From Planctomycetota bacterium (GTDB taxonomy: Bacteria; Planctomycetota; Planctomycetia; Pirellulales; Lacipirellulaceae): a DNA stretch of 34,801 nucleotides. The position numbers were made by a program, and so were the translations under genes. The notes under the pieces are model-generated. The model made no database searches and was not told the DNA's origin. It saw nothing but the letters and a program-made list of their open reading frames with translations. Positions 25,138 through 33,692 of the stretch are shown one piece after another. Each line of letters begins with the position of its first letter. The stretch's first letter is position 1. Location of the stretch: positions 1-34,801 of the forward strand of contig JAKEIB010000400.1 of assembly GCA_022614705.1 (NCBI GenBank). The letters are read 5' to 3'.

Positions 25138-28100
25138 TCACTTATTCAACACCTCATCAAGATTCATCAACTGGTTCGCGACCATCGTCCACGCCGCTAA
25201 GTCGGCTGGGGGCGCCGTCGCTTCGACGTTCGAGTCGCCGACGTCGACCAATTTCTTGGCATCTTCTTCCGACGCCGCGTAGTGCTTTTGGAACTTCTCG
25301 AGCGATGCCTGCACGATCGCGACCTCGTTCGGGCGTAGTCGCCGCGCGAGCAATCGCTCGGCCAGGAAATTCATCCGACCGGTAACGTCCGCGGTTGCCT
25401 TCAGCGAGCTTTCCGCCAGCCGACGGGCGGCTTCCACGAATTGCGGATCATTCAGCGTCACCAGCGCCTGCAGCGGCGTGTTCGTCCGCTCGCGTACCAC
25501 GACGCAATGCTCGCGGTTTGGCGCGTTGAACACGTCCATTGAGGCCGGCGGCGCCGACCGCTTCCAGAACGTGTACATGCTGCGGCGATAGAGCGCCTCG
25601 CCAGAATCCTGCTTGTAGTCGCGCGTGTTGCTGCCGATCATGGCCACCGCTTCCCAAACGCCCGGCGGCTGATACGGCTTCACGCTCGGCCCGCCAATCT
25701 TTTCCGACAACAGGCCGCTCGAGGCCAATGCGTAGTCGCGAACCATCTCGGCATCCATGCGATACCGTGGCCCGCGCGAGAGAAGACGATTCTCCTGGTC
25801 CTTCTCAAGTTTATCTTTCGTCACGACGGCGCTTTGGCGATACGCGGCCGACGTCACGATCAATTTCATCAGCCGCTTCACGTCCCACCCCGATTCGCGG
25901 AAATCGACCGCCAGCCAGTCCAACAAGGCCGGATCCGACGGCAATTCGCCCGTGACGCCGAAATCACCCGCCGACTTTACCAGTCCCGTTCCGAACACTT
26001 CGCTCCATAACCGGTTAACCGTGACGCGGGCCGTGAGCGGATGCTCGGGCCGCAGCAGCCACTTGGCGAAACCGAGTCGATTGCGAGGCGCGTCCCCCGG
26101 GAATGGCGGCAGCATCTTCGGCGTGCTCGGCGCGACCTGATCACGGCGCTGGTCGTACTCGCCACGATTCAGAACAAAGGCCAGCGCCGCCTCGTCCTTC
26201 TCCTGCATCACGTGGGCGATCGTACTGCGTGCCTGCACGTCGGCCTGGGCGCGAACCAGCGAATCGTGCGTCTGCGAAAGCGACTTGTAAGCCTCATCGA
26301 CGGTCGCGAGCCACCAGTCATAAAGCGCATTGAGGTCGGCCTCGGTGCGTTTATCCGGTGCCGCGGCTATTACCGCCGTCAACGCCGACTTCGCCAGCGA
26401 CGCGATCTCACCGTCCGCCAGCCGGCGCGCGTAAACGCGAACGTCCTGGACCGACGCGCCGGAAAGCGGCGACGACTTGTGCCGTTGACCGACCTTGAAT
26501 GGCACCGTGGTCTTGGTGGTGCCCGACAGCGTGTCGGCCAGCACGTTCGTCGGCTGTAGCTGGCCGTTGACGTACACCTGAAAACCGGCCGCCTTGCTCT
26601 TGCCGTCGTACGCCACCGCGACGTGTACCCATTGGTCAGCCGGCAATTGATCGCGCGTGACAACCTTCAACGCGTTCGCCGGCCAACTGTTGACCAGGTG
26701 CCCGCCGATTCGCCGACCCTCGACCCACAAGTCCCAGCCGCGGAAGTTGTCGTCCTCGTTCATGCGGGCCAGCACGGCGCCGGCGCCGTCGTTCGCCGGC
26801 AACTTCACCCACGCCGCGTACGAGAAACCCTGGTTTGAATCGAAGTCGCCCGCCGCGGGCACTTCGAGAATGGCGCCTTGATTCAAATACGCCGCTTTGC
26901 CGCCCAGCTTGCCGTCGCGCCATTCGACTGTCGATGGCAAAGCCGCATCCGCCTTCTGGCCCTTAAGCTCGTATCGCACGGTGGCCCCGCCGTCGTCGAG
27001 CGGCACGTACAACTCCAGGTCGGACGTCGGAATCTCGACCGCCACGTCTGAGGGCTTTGCGGTCGCGAGCCATGTATTGAACTCCGGCCGCGCGTTCTGC
27101 CGCCGCTCGTCTAACAATTTCTTGGCATTGGGTATCTGCTTGCCGACGTCGTTCCAACGCGGCCGATCGGCATCCATCGGTACGGTCACCACGGGCGGCG
27201 TGTCCTTGACGTTGCCATCCATCGGCTTCTGCGTCGTATTGTTGAAGAACGCCGCCATCTCGTAGAACTCGCGCTGCGAGAGCGGATCGAATTTGTGATC
27301 GTGGCACACAGCGCATCCGGCCGTGAGACCCATCCACACCTGCGACGTGGTCTCCGTGCGATCGCGCGTATAGAGCACGGCATACTCTTCATCGATGGCG
27401 CCGCCTTCGCTCGTCGTGATGTTGCAGCGGTTGAAGCCCGAGCCGATCTGCTGGTCGAGCGTGGCATTCGGAAGAAGATCGCCGGCCAGGTTTTCGATCG
27501 TAAACGTATCGAACGGCATGTTCTCGTTGAACTTCTTGATCACCCAGTCGCGGTAAGACCACATCTCGCGATAATTGTCGATGTGGATGCCGTGGGTGTC
27601 GGCGTATCGGGACGCGTCGAGCCAGTACCGTGCGCGATGCTCGCCCCAATGCGGCGACGCCAGTAGTTTATCGACGAGCCGCTCGTATGCGTCGGGCGCT
27701 GAGTCGTTGACGAATTCCTCGACCATCTCGGGCGTGGGTGGAAGACCCGTGAGATCGAGGCTCAGCCGCCGCGCGAGCGTTCGCCGATCGGCCTCCGGCG
27801 CCGCGTTCAATCCGGCCGCTTCCAGCCGGGCCGCCACGAACGCGTCGATTGGATTGCGAACCCACCAAGCATTGCCTACCTTGGGCAGCTCGGGACGCGT
27901 CGGCGGTATCAACGACCAATGCGGCTGATACTCGGCCCCGTCGCGAATCCAGCGGACAAGAAGCTGCTTTTGCGCCTCGGTGAGTTTCTTCTTCGTCTCC
28001 ACCGGCGGCATCCGCTCCGACTCGTCTTCCGACAGAATCCGGCGAATCATTTCGCTCGCGTCCGGGTCGCCGGGCGAAATTGCCGCCATCTCGATTGCCG

Positions 28101-28332
28101 CGTCCCGCTGGTCGATCCGCAAGTCGGCCTTGCGCGACGCGCTATCGGGGCCGTGGCAGGCGAAGCAGTTGTCGGACAGGATCGGACGGATATCGCGGTT
28201 ATATTCGATCTTGTCCGGCTCGGCAGCCGACGCGACCAAGCCACCACCGAGCCAAATCATGGCTGCCACGCCGGCGATTCGGAGACGACATCGAGCAGCC
28301 AGGTTTATGCAGGATCGTTGGATCAAGTTCAT
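25138..28332 (-). CDS. PSCyt1-DUF1549-LamG-DUF1553 planctomycete cytochrome protein
   Basis: The 1064-aa protein has a signal peptide (hydrophobic about 19-36), then a PSCyt1 cytochrome-c-like domain with C56-FAC-H60 and a later ESERMPP, then DUF1549 (about 150-355; NPIDAFVAARLE, LDLTGLPPTPEMVEEF, YADTHGIHIDNY), a LamG-like concanavalin domain (about 480-650; GFSYAAWVKLP, WVHVAVAYDG, QDVRVYARRL), and DUF1553 (about 745-1010; NRLGFAKWLLRPEHPLTARVTVNRLW). The combination suggests a heme-bearing protein that binds glycans through LamG and works at the cell surface; that is inference from domain types. It pairs with the DUF1501 gene downstream. The start at 28332 has no clear Shine-Dalgarno. Confidence 0.93.
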   Translation of the reverse strand: MNLIQRSCINLAARCRLRIAGVAAMIWLGGGLVASAAEPDKIEYNRDIRPILSDNCFACHGPDSASRKADLRIDQRDAAIEMAAISPGDPDASEMIRRILSEDESERMPPVETKKKLTEAQKQLLVRWIRDGAEYQPHWSLIPPTRPELPKVGNAWWVRNPIDAFVAARLEAAGLNAAPEADRRTLARRLSLDLTGLPPTPEMVEEFVNDSAPDAYERLVDKLLASPHWGEHRARYWLDASRYADTHGIHIDNYREMWSYRDWVIKKFNENMPFDTFTIENLAGDLLPNATLDQQIGSGFNRCNITTSEGGAIDEEYAVLYTRDRTETTSQVWMGLTAGCAVCHDHKFDPLSQREFYEMAAFFNNTTQKPMDGNVKDTPPVVTVPMDADRPRWNDVGKQIPNAKKLLDERRQNARPEFNTWLATAKPSDVAVEIPTSDLELYVPLDDGGATVRYELKGQKADAALPSTVEWRDGKLGGKAAYLNQGAILEVPAAGDFDSNQGFSYAAWVKLPANDGAGAVLARMNEDDNFRGWDLWVEGRRIGGHLVNSWPANALKVVTRDQLPADQWVHVAVAYDGKSKAAGFQVYVNGQLQPTNVLADTLSGTTKTTVPFKVGQRHKSSPLSGASVQDVRVYARRLADGEIASLAKSALTAVIAAAPDKRTEADLNALYDWWLATVDEAYKSLSQTHDSLVRAQADVQARSTIAHVMQEKDEAALAFVLNRGEYDQRRDQVAPSTPKMLPPFPGDAPRNRLGFAKWLLRPEHPLTARVTVNRLWSEVFGTGLVKSAGDFGVTGELPSDPALLDWLAVDFRESGWDVKRLMKLIVTSAAYRQSAVVTKDKLEKDQENRLLSRGPRYRMDAEMVRDYALASSGLLSEKIGGPSVKPYQPPGVWEAVAMIGSNTRDYKQDSGEALYRRSMYTFWKRSAPPASMDVFNAPNREHCVVVRERTNTPLQALVTLNDPQFVEAARRLAESSLKATADVTGRMNFLAERLLARRLRPNEVAIVQASLEKFQKHYAASEEDAKKLVDVGDSNVEATAPPADLAAWTMVANQLMNLDEVLNK

Positions 28333-28459
28333 CGGAATATAGGAGCCAGGCGGGGTGGAAGGGCTCCCTATAGGAAAGTCGAGGGCGATCGAACCGAGCT
28401 TCGCGGCACTCCCAATATGATAGCCACGAGGACTAGGCGGGCCAAGGGTTGCGTAAATC

Positions 28460-28572
28460 GGTAGTGGTACAGTTTACTTCTGTCACCCCGAGGTCCGCCG
28501 AGGGGTCTGGCTTGATTCCTCGGCGGACCTCGGAATGACACGATGCAGAATTAGGCAAACTGTACCACTACC
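28460..28572. repeat. Nested inverted repeats, element 1
   Basis: Outer arms GGTAGTGGTACAGTTT (28460-28475) and their exact reverse complement (28557-28572) enclose a second perfect inverted repeat, CCGAGGTCCGCCGAGG (28488-28503) with CCTCGGCGGACCTCGG (28518-28533), itself bounded by TGTCA (28481-28485) and TGACA (28536-28540). Confidence 0.9.
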
Positions 28573-28595
28573 CGCAAATCTGGCCAGTTTCACTG

Positions 28596-28694
28596 GAACC
28601 GGTTTCAAAACCTGTAGCTGGGGTCTATGACCCCGGCTGGCGCACGCAAACCGGCCTCACAGAGGCCAGCTACAATTTGTTTTGAAACCGGTTC
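28596..28694. repeat. Nested inverted repeats, element 2, holding GTAGCTGG copy B
   Basis: Outer arms GAACCGGTTTCAAAAC (28596-28611) and their exact reverse complement (28679-28694) enclose a GTAGCTGG double-hairpin element (28613-28674) with hairpins GGGGTC/GACCCC (28620-28634) and GGCCTC/GAGGCC (28653-28667). The inner part is the inverted relative of 13142-13216. Confidence 0.9.
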
Positions 28695-28836
28695 TAATCA
28701 AACGGCCCAAAGACTGCATTTCTGACAGCCATTTTGCTAAATTGACTCGGACAGCTACTGCCATGAAATGCTTTGTCGCGCCCGATTCGCATCGCATGCT
28801 CGTGGCAGCGAATCGTCTCTTCTTCAACAACTGCGA

Positions 28837-30579
28837 ATGATCGCGACCAAATTGAGCACCGAACTCTCTATCGCTCGCCAAATCCTCATTGCCGCCGTGT
28901 TGGTCGGCTTGCATACACGCATGGACCGCAAAACCTCAGCCGCCGATGTACCGCCGATGCACGCCACACTCGTCGTGCAAGGCCACATTTGGACGGCCGA
29001 TCCGCAGCGACCTTGGGCCGAAGCGATTGCCGCGCGCAACGAATCGATTCTGGCCGTCGGCACGCGCGATGACGTCGCGAAACTGATCGGTCCCGAAACG
29101 GAGGTCATCGACGCGGGTGACGGATTAGTCGTGCCCGGCCTGATCGATTCGCACATCCATCTCATCGACGGCGGCCTGCGGCTGGCGTCGGTTCAGCTTC
29201 GCGACGCCAAGTCGCGCGACGAATTCGTCCGTCGCATAGGCAAGTACGCCAAGAAGCAGCTGCCCGGCACGTGGGTCACCGGCGGCGACTGGGACCATTC
29301 GCGGTGGGGCGGCGAGCTGCCGTCGCGCGATTGGATCGACGCCGTGACGCCCGACAATCCAGTTTGGATCAATCGGCTCGATGGACACATGTCGCTCGCC
29401 AACACCGCGGCCATGCGAGCGGCCAAAGTGGGCGACGACGTCAAAGATGTTGACGGTGGCGAAATCGTCCGCGACGCGACTGGCCAGCCCACCGGCATTT
29501 TCAAGGACAACGCCCTCGGCATCATCGACCGGGCTCAGCCCGACAGCTCCACGCAGCAACTGCTCGACGCCACGGTCGCCGCGATGGACTACCTGGCCGC
29601 GCGCGGCGTCACGGCCGTGCACCATCTGGGAACATTTCAGCACCTGGAAGTGTTTCGCGTCGCCCAGAAACGCGGCCTCATGAAGACGCGCGTCTACGCC
29701 TGCACGCCCCTGGAGCAATGGCACAGGCTGGCCGACGAAGTGAAAGCCCGCGGCCGCGGCGACGAATGGCTCAAGATCGGCGGCCTGAAAGGCTTCGTCG
29801 ACGGCTCACTCGGCTCGCGCACGGCCGCGTTTTTGCAACCATTTTCCGATACGCCGACCGGCCGCGGCCTGTTGGTCAACACGGCCGAGGACTTGGAATC
29901 GTGGACCGCCGACGCCGATCGCGCCGGCTTGCAGGTCGTCGTCCACGCCATCGGCGACCGGGCCATTCGCTTGCAGCTCGACGTGTTCGAACGCGTCGCG
30001 GCCGCCAACGGTCCGCGCGACCGCCGCTTCCGCATCGAGCACGCCCAGCACATCGCGCCCGCGGACATCCCGCGGTTCGCCAAGCTGGGCGTCATCGCCA
30101 GCATGCAGCCGTATCATGCGATCGACGACGGCCGTTGGGCCGAGCGAGTGATCGGCGCCGAACGAAGCAAAACGACATACGCCTTTCGCTCGCTGATCGA
30201 CAGCGGCGGCCGCCTGGCATTCGGCAGCGACTGGTTCGTCGCACCACCCACTCCGATGGAAGGCATTTACGCCGCCGTCACACGACGCACGCTCGACGAC
30301 AAACATCCGGGCGGCTGGGTACCGCGGCAAAAAATCTCCGTCGAAGAATCGCTGCGCGCCTACACCATCGACGCCGCGTATGCCGCGTTCAGCGAAAAGT
30401 CGCTTGGTTCGCTCGAGCCTGGCAAACTCGCCGACCTCGTCGTGCTAGGACGCAACGTGTTCGAGATTCCTCCCGAAGAGCTCAACACAGTTCCCATCGT
30501 GGCGACAATCGTGAACGGCAAAGTAGTTTATCGCAATTCCGCAATGTCAACATCGGTTGGCGCAAGTTCGAAAAACTGA
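28837..30579 (+). CDS. YtcJ-like amidohydrolase
   Basis: The 580-aa protein belongs to the amidohydrolase superfamily, YtcJ-like branch. The N-terminal composite-domain strand reads TLVVQGHIWTADP, then GLIDSHIHLIDG with metal-type His106 and His108, KGFVDGSLGSRTAAF, VVHAIGDRAIRLQLDVFE, the late EHAQHI, and GSDWFVAPPTPM; the C-terminal LGSLEPGKLADLVVLGRN is typical. Enzymes of this group hydrolyse amide or related bonds with a metal centre; substrates of most are unknown. I chose the ATG at 28837 because it gives a signal peptide (QILIAAVLVGL), which puts the enzyme outside the cytoplasm; an in-frame ATG at 28768 would add 23 residues. No strong Shine-Dalgarno is visible for either. Confidence 0.9.
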   Translation: MIATKLSTELSIARQILIAAVLVGLHTRMDRKTSAADVPPMHATLVVQGHIWTADPQRPWAEAIAARNESILAVGTRDDVAKLIGPETEVIDAGDGLVVPGLIDSHIHLIDGGLRLASVQLRDAKSRDEFVRRIGKYAKKQLPGTWVTGGDWDHSRWGGELPSRDWIDAVTPDNPVWINRLDGHMSLANTAAMRAAKVGDDVKDVDGGEIVRDATGQPTGIFKDNALGIIDRAQPDSSTQQLLDATVAAMDYLAARGVTAVHHLGTFQHLEVFRVAQKRGLMKTRVYACTPLEQWHRLADEVKARGRGDEWLKIGGLKGFVDGSLGSRTAAFLQPFSDTPTGRGLLVNTAEDLESWTADADRAGLQVVVHAIGDRAIRLQLDVFERVAAANGPRDRRFRIEHAQHIAPADIPRFAKLGVIASMQPYHAIDDGRWAERVIGAERSKTTYAFRSLIDSGGRLAFGSDWFVAPPTPMEGIYAAVTRRTLDDKHPGGWVPRQKISVEESLRAYTIDAAYAAFSEKSLGSLEPGKLADLVVLGRNVFEIPPEELNTVPIVATIVNGKVVYRNSAMSTSVGASSKN

Positions 30580-30593
30580 AGGCGCGGATATAT

Positions 30594-30653
30594 CACAATC
30601 GCCGCGATGCTACGCATCGGAGGGGCCCGGCGATGAGTAGCATCGCGGTTGTG
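30594..30653. repeat. Imperfect palindrome upstream of the second CxxCH gene
   Basis: CCGCGATGCTAC (30602-30613) and its exact complement (30637-30648) form the core stem; CATCG/CGATG (30615-30619, 30631-30635) extend it inward and CACAA/TTGTG (30594-30598, 30649-30653) outward with small bulges. It ends 10 bases before the next start and so would lie in that gene's leader. Confidence 0.8.
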
Positions 30654-30663
30654 GTGTGTTACA

Positions 30664-33600
30664 ATGGGCCGCATGCATCGCGTCGCTATCGTCATCGTCA
30701 CAGCTCTCGTTTTCGCCATCGCTGCGATTCCATTATGCGGCGCGCCCGCGGAGAAATCGCCAGCGGCACCCCGTATCCGCAAGCCCGTCGAACCGGTGGA
30801 CGCCGTCGCCACGATCGCAGCGCCGAAGGGCTTCCGCGTTGAGCTCGTCGCCGCGGAACCGCTGGTTCACGATCCGATGGCGCTCGAATTCGACGAGAAC
30901 GGCGTCGCCTACGTTCTCGAAATTCCAGCCTACAACGAATACGGCAAACCCGGCCCACGGACGCCCGGCAGCGTCGCCCGCCTTGAAGACACCGACGGCG
31001 ACGGCCGATTCGATCGCCGCACGACATTCGCCGGCGACCTGAAATATCCGACCGGCCTGTTCTGTTATCGGGGCGGACTTTTCGTCGGTGATCCGCCCAA
31101 TCTGCTCTACTTGCGCGATACCGACGGTGACGGCCGGGCCGACAAGCGCGAAGTGTTGTTCACCGGTTTCGGCGCCGCCCAAGCGGGCGAAACCCAGCTT
31201 AACTCGTTCCGCTGGGGGCTCGATAACCGCATCCACATCTGCACCGGTCACGATGGCGGCGACATTCGCCCTGCCGACCAACCCGACGCACCTCCTTGCA
31301 CCGTGCGCAGCCGCCGCATGCTTCTCGATCCGCGTTCGCGCACGTTCGAGCTCACCAGCGGCGGCGGCCAGCACGGCATGAGCTTCGACGATTGGGGCCG
31401 CACGTTCGTCTGCGATAATAGCAATCCAATCCAGATGATTGGCTACGACGATCGCTACATCGAGCGGAACCCGCTTATGTCCGCGCCTTCGCCGGTCGTT
31501 AGCCTCGGCCCGGGCGCGAATTTCACCAAGCTCGCGCGGAATAGCCAACCGGAAAACTGGCGGCTCATTCGCACGCAACTGCTCGAGCAAGGCGTGGCCG
31601 TCACGGATACCTACGAGTTCGACCGTCCGTCCGGCGTTTTCACTTCGGCAACGGGAGTCACGATCTATCGCGGCGATGCCTGGGGCGACGACTTGCGCGG
31701 CAACGCGTTCACCGGCGAAGTTGTGAACAATCTCGTGTACCACGCCCGGCTGATGACCGATGGATTGAACGTCGTCAGCGAGCGAGTGGGTACTGAATCC
31801 GGATTTTTGGCCTCGACCGATACGTGGTTCCGCCCCGTGCAATTCGCTCACGGGCCGGACGGCAATCTGTACGTCATCGACATGTATCGCGAGTTAATCG
31901 AGGGCATCCAATGGGTGCCGCCCGAGGTAGTCGCGAAGATGGACCCCACCGCGGGCAGCGACCGCGGCCGCATCTATCGCATCGCTCCGCAAGGATTCAA
32001 GCAGCCGCCGCCAGTGCGAATGGGCCGCATGCCCACCAAGATGATCGTGAAGCAGCTGGCAAGTTTGAATGGCTGGCACCGAGACACGGCCGTGAGACTT
32101 CTTTACGAACGGCAGGACGAACAAGCGATCGAACCGTTGCGCCGAATGTTGACCGACGCTAAATTTCCGCAAGCCCGAATGCACGCGCTCTACGCGCTCG
32201 ACGGTCTCGACGTGCTCGAATCCGACGACGTGCTTTGTGGCTTCGCCGATTCCCACCCACACGTGCGGGAGCACGCATTACGTCTCGCCGAGCAATTCGC
32301 CGCAGAGTCCAAGGCCGTGCGGCAAGCAATGGCCGACATGATCGACGACGCCGATGTCACCGTCCGGTTGCAACTGGCTTTCTCATTGGGCAGCCTGCCG
32401 CCCGCCCAGCGCGATCCGGCGCTCATTGAGCTGCTCCGCCGCGACGGCGAAAACGCCTGGTTCCGCGTCGCGATCCAAAGCTCGCTCGCCACCGTCGCGG
32501 CGGACGTCGTCGTGCGCATTTTATCCGACGACGAACTTCGTCGCGCGGCGCATGGCCAGGAGTTTCTCGCCACGCTGGCCAATCAGGTTGGCCGCGCAAA
32601 AAACGAGGCTGAAGTTCGCACCGTCGTGGCCGCAGTCGACAATCTCGACAAAGCCGACGATGCCAACGAAGCGTTGACCAAGAAGATCGTTGTTGCCATT
32701 TTGGCCGACGGCGCCGGTGCTTCTATCGACGAGGTCGCTGCCAGTTCGCACGGCCATGTGAAAGAAATCCTTGCAAACCTTTTGACGAACGCCCGCACCA
32801 CCGCACTCAATCAGGATGAAAAGCCCGAATCGCGATTGGATGCGATTGCGATCCTTGGCTGCGGCAGCTTCGCGGCCGAGCAGCCGGCGTTCGACGAACT
32901 GCTCGCCCCGCAGCAGCCCCAGCCAATTCAGGAAGCTGTGGTAAAAATCCTCGGCCGCTTTTCCGACGCCGCGGTCGTCGAGCTGCTGCTGTCGAAGTGG
33001 CCCGGCCTCACGCCCGGCTTGCGATCCTCGGCCGCCGAAGTGCTTCTCTCGCGGCCGGCTTGGGCCGAATCGTTGCTCATCGCGGTGGAGAACGAGGAAG
33101 TGCCGGCGGGCGATTTCGATCCGGCTCGCATCGCGCTGCTGAAGTCGCACCCATCGCCCGGCGTCCGCGAGCGGGCCGTCGTCGTGTTCGCCGGTTCCTC
33201 CGTCGCCCGGCGCGGCGATGTCGTCGCCAACTATCAGGAGTCGCTGACGCTCACCGGCAGTGCCGACCAGGGGCGCGCCGTGTTCCAAAAAACGTGCGCC
33301 GCCTGTCACGAGCTGGAAGGGAAGGGCACCGCAATCGGCGCCGACCTTAAATCGATCCGCGACCGGGGCCGCGAGGCCGTGATGCTCAACATCCTCGACC
33401 CCAACCGCGAAATCAATCCGAAGTTTCTCGCGTACACCGTGGTCACAACCGAAGGGCGAGTCATCACCGGTATGATCACCGAAGAGACGCCGAACCATCT
33501 CACCATCCGCCAGGCCGACGGCACGCCCGTGCCCATCCCGCGCATCGACATCGACGAAATGCAAAGCACCGGCATGTCGTACATGCCCGAGGGTTTGGAG

Positions 33601-33690
33601 TCGCAAGTCGATCATCAAGCGATGGCCGACCTGCTGGCGTTCCTGATGTCGGCCGGTAGCACGGAGCAAGGAGCGGGGAGCAAGGAGTAA
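30664..33690 (+). CDS. PVC-type heme-binding CxxCH membrane-bound dehydrogenase, second paralog
   Basis: The 1008-aa protein has the same architecture as the gene at 20633: a signal peptide (VAIVIVTALVFAIAAIPLCGA), a Piru_Ver dehydrogenase domain (about 40-460; PKGFRVELVAAEPLVHDPMALEFDENGVAYVLEI shortened here in mind), HEAT-like repeats (about 460-830), and a C-terminal cytochrome c domain with C878-AAC-H882 and MADLLAFLMSAG at the end. It is probably a periplasmic oxidase that passes electrons to its own heme. The ATG at 30664 is chosen; 30673 is also possible. A 14-bp direct repeat encodes the last residues and supplies the Shine-Dalgarno (AAGGAG) for the next gene, which starts 2 bases after the stop. 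The amidohydrolase lies 84 bases upstream. Confidence 0.92.
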   Translation: MGRMHRVAIVIVTALVFAIAAIPLCGAPAEKSPAAPRIRKPVEPVDAVATIAAPKGFRVELVAAEPLVHDPMALEFDENGVAYVLEIPAYNEYGKPGPRTPGSVARLEDTDGDGRFDRRTTFAGDLKYPTGLFCYRGGLFVGDPPNLLYLRDTDGDGRADKREVLFTGFGAAQAGETQLNSFRWGLDNRIHICTGHDGGDIRPADQPDAPPCTVRSRRMLLDPRSRTFELTSGGGQHGMSFDDWGRTFVCDNSNPIQMIGYDDRYIERNPLMSAPSPVVSLGPGANFTKLARNSQPENWRLIRTQLLEQGVAVTDTYEFDRPSGVFTSATGVTIYRGDAWGDDLRGNAFTGEVVNNLVYHARLMTDGLNVVSERVGTESGFLASTDTWFRPVQFAHGPDGNLYVIDMYRELIEGIQWVPPEVVAKMDPTAGSDRGRIYRIAPQGFKQPPPVRMGRMPTKMIVKQLASLNGWHRDTAVRLLYERQDEQAIEPLRRMLTDAKFPQARMHALYALDGLDVLESDDVLCGFADSHPHVREHALRLAEQFAAESKAVRQAMADMIDDADVTVRLQLAFSLGSLPPAQRDPALIELLRRDGENAWFRVAIQSSLATVAADVVVRILSDDELRRAAHGQEFLATLANQVGRAKNEAEVRTVVAAVDNLDKADDANEALTKKIVVAILADGAGASIDEVAASSHGHVKEILANLLTNARTTALNQDEKPESRLDAIAILGCGSFAAEQPAFDELLAPQQPQPIQEAVVKILGRFSDAAVVELLLSKWPGLTPGLRSSAAEVLLSRPAWAESLLIAVENEEVPAGDFDPARIALLKSHPSPGVRERAVVVFAGSSVARRGDVVANYQESLTLTGSADQGRAVFQKTCAACHELEGKGTAIGADLKSIRDRGREAVMLNILDPNREINPKFLAYTVVTTEGRVITGMITEETPNHLTIRQADGTPVPIPRIDIDEMQSTGMSYMPEGLESQVDHQAMADLLAFLMSAGSTEQGAGSKE
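33663..33687 (+). repeat. 14-bp direct repeat at the end of the CxxCH gene
   Basis: GGAGCAAGGAG occurs at 33663-33673 and 33677-33687. It encodes the last residues (TEQGAGSKE) and provides AAGGAG as the Shine-Dalgarno for the gene starting at 33693. The encoded tail is not part of the conserved cytochrome domain. Confidence 0.7.
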
Positions 33691-33692
33691 GA

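Larger units (their letters stand above)
28333..28836. other. 504-base intergenic region with two nested palindromic elements
   Basis: The gap separates the divergent PSD1 and amidohydrolase genes. I see no gene in it. 28460-28572 and 28596-28694 hold the nested elements listed separately. 28333-28459 must contain the PSD1-gene promoter on the minus strand, but I see no convincing -35/-10 pair. 28695-28836 is ordinary sequence with upstream in-frame start options for the amidohydrolase. Confidence 0.7.

Noticed and set aside
30733..33669. Two long minus-strand open frames of 372 and 382 codons
   Set aside because: Both lie inside the second CxxCH gene on the other strand and contain no recognisable domain. 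They are shadows of codon bias.
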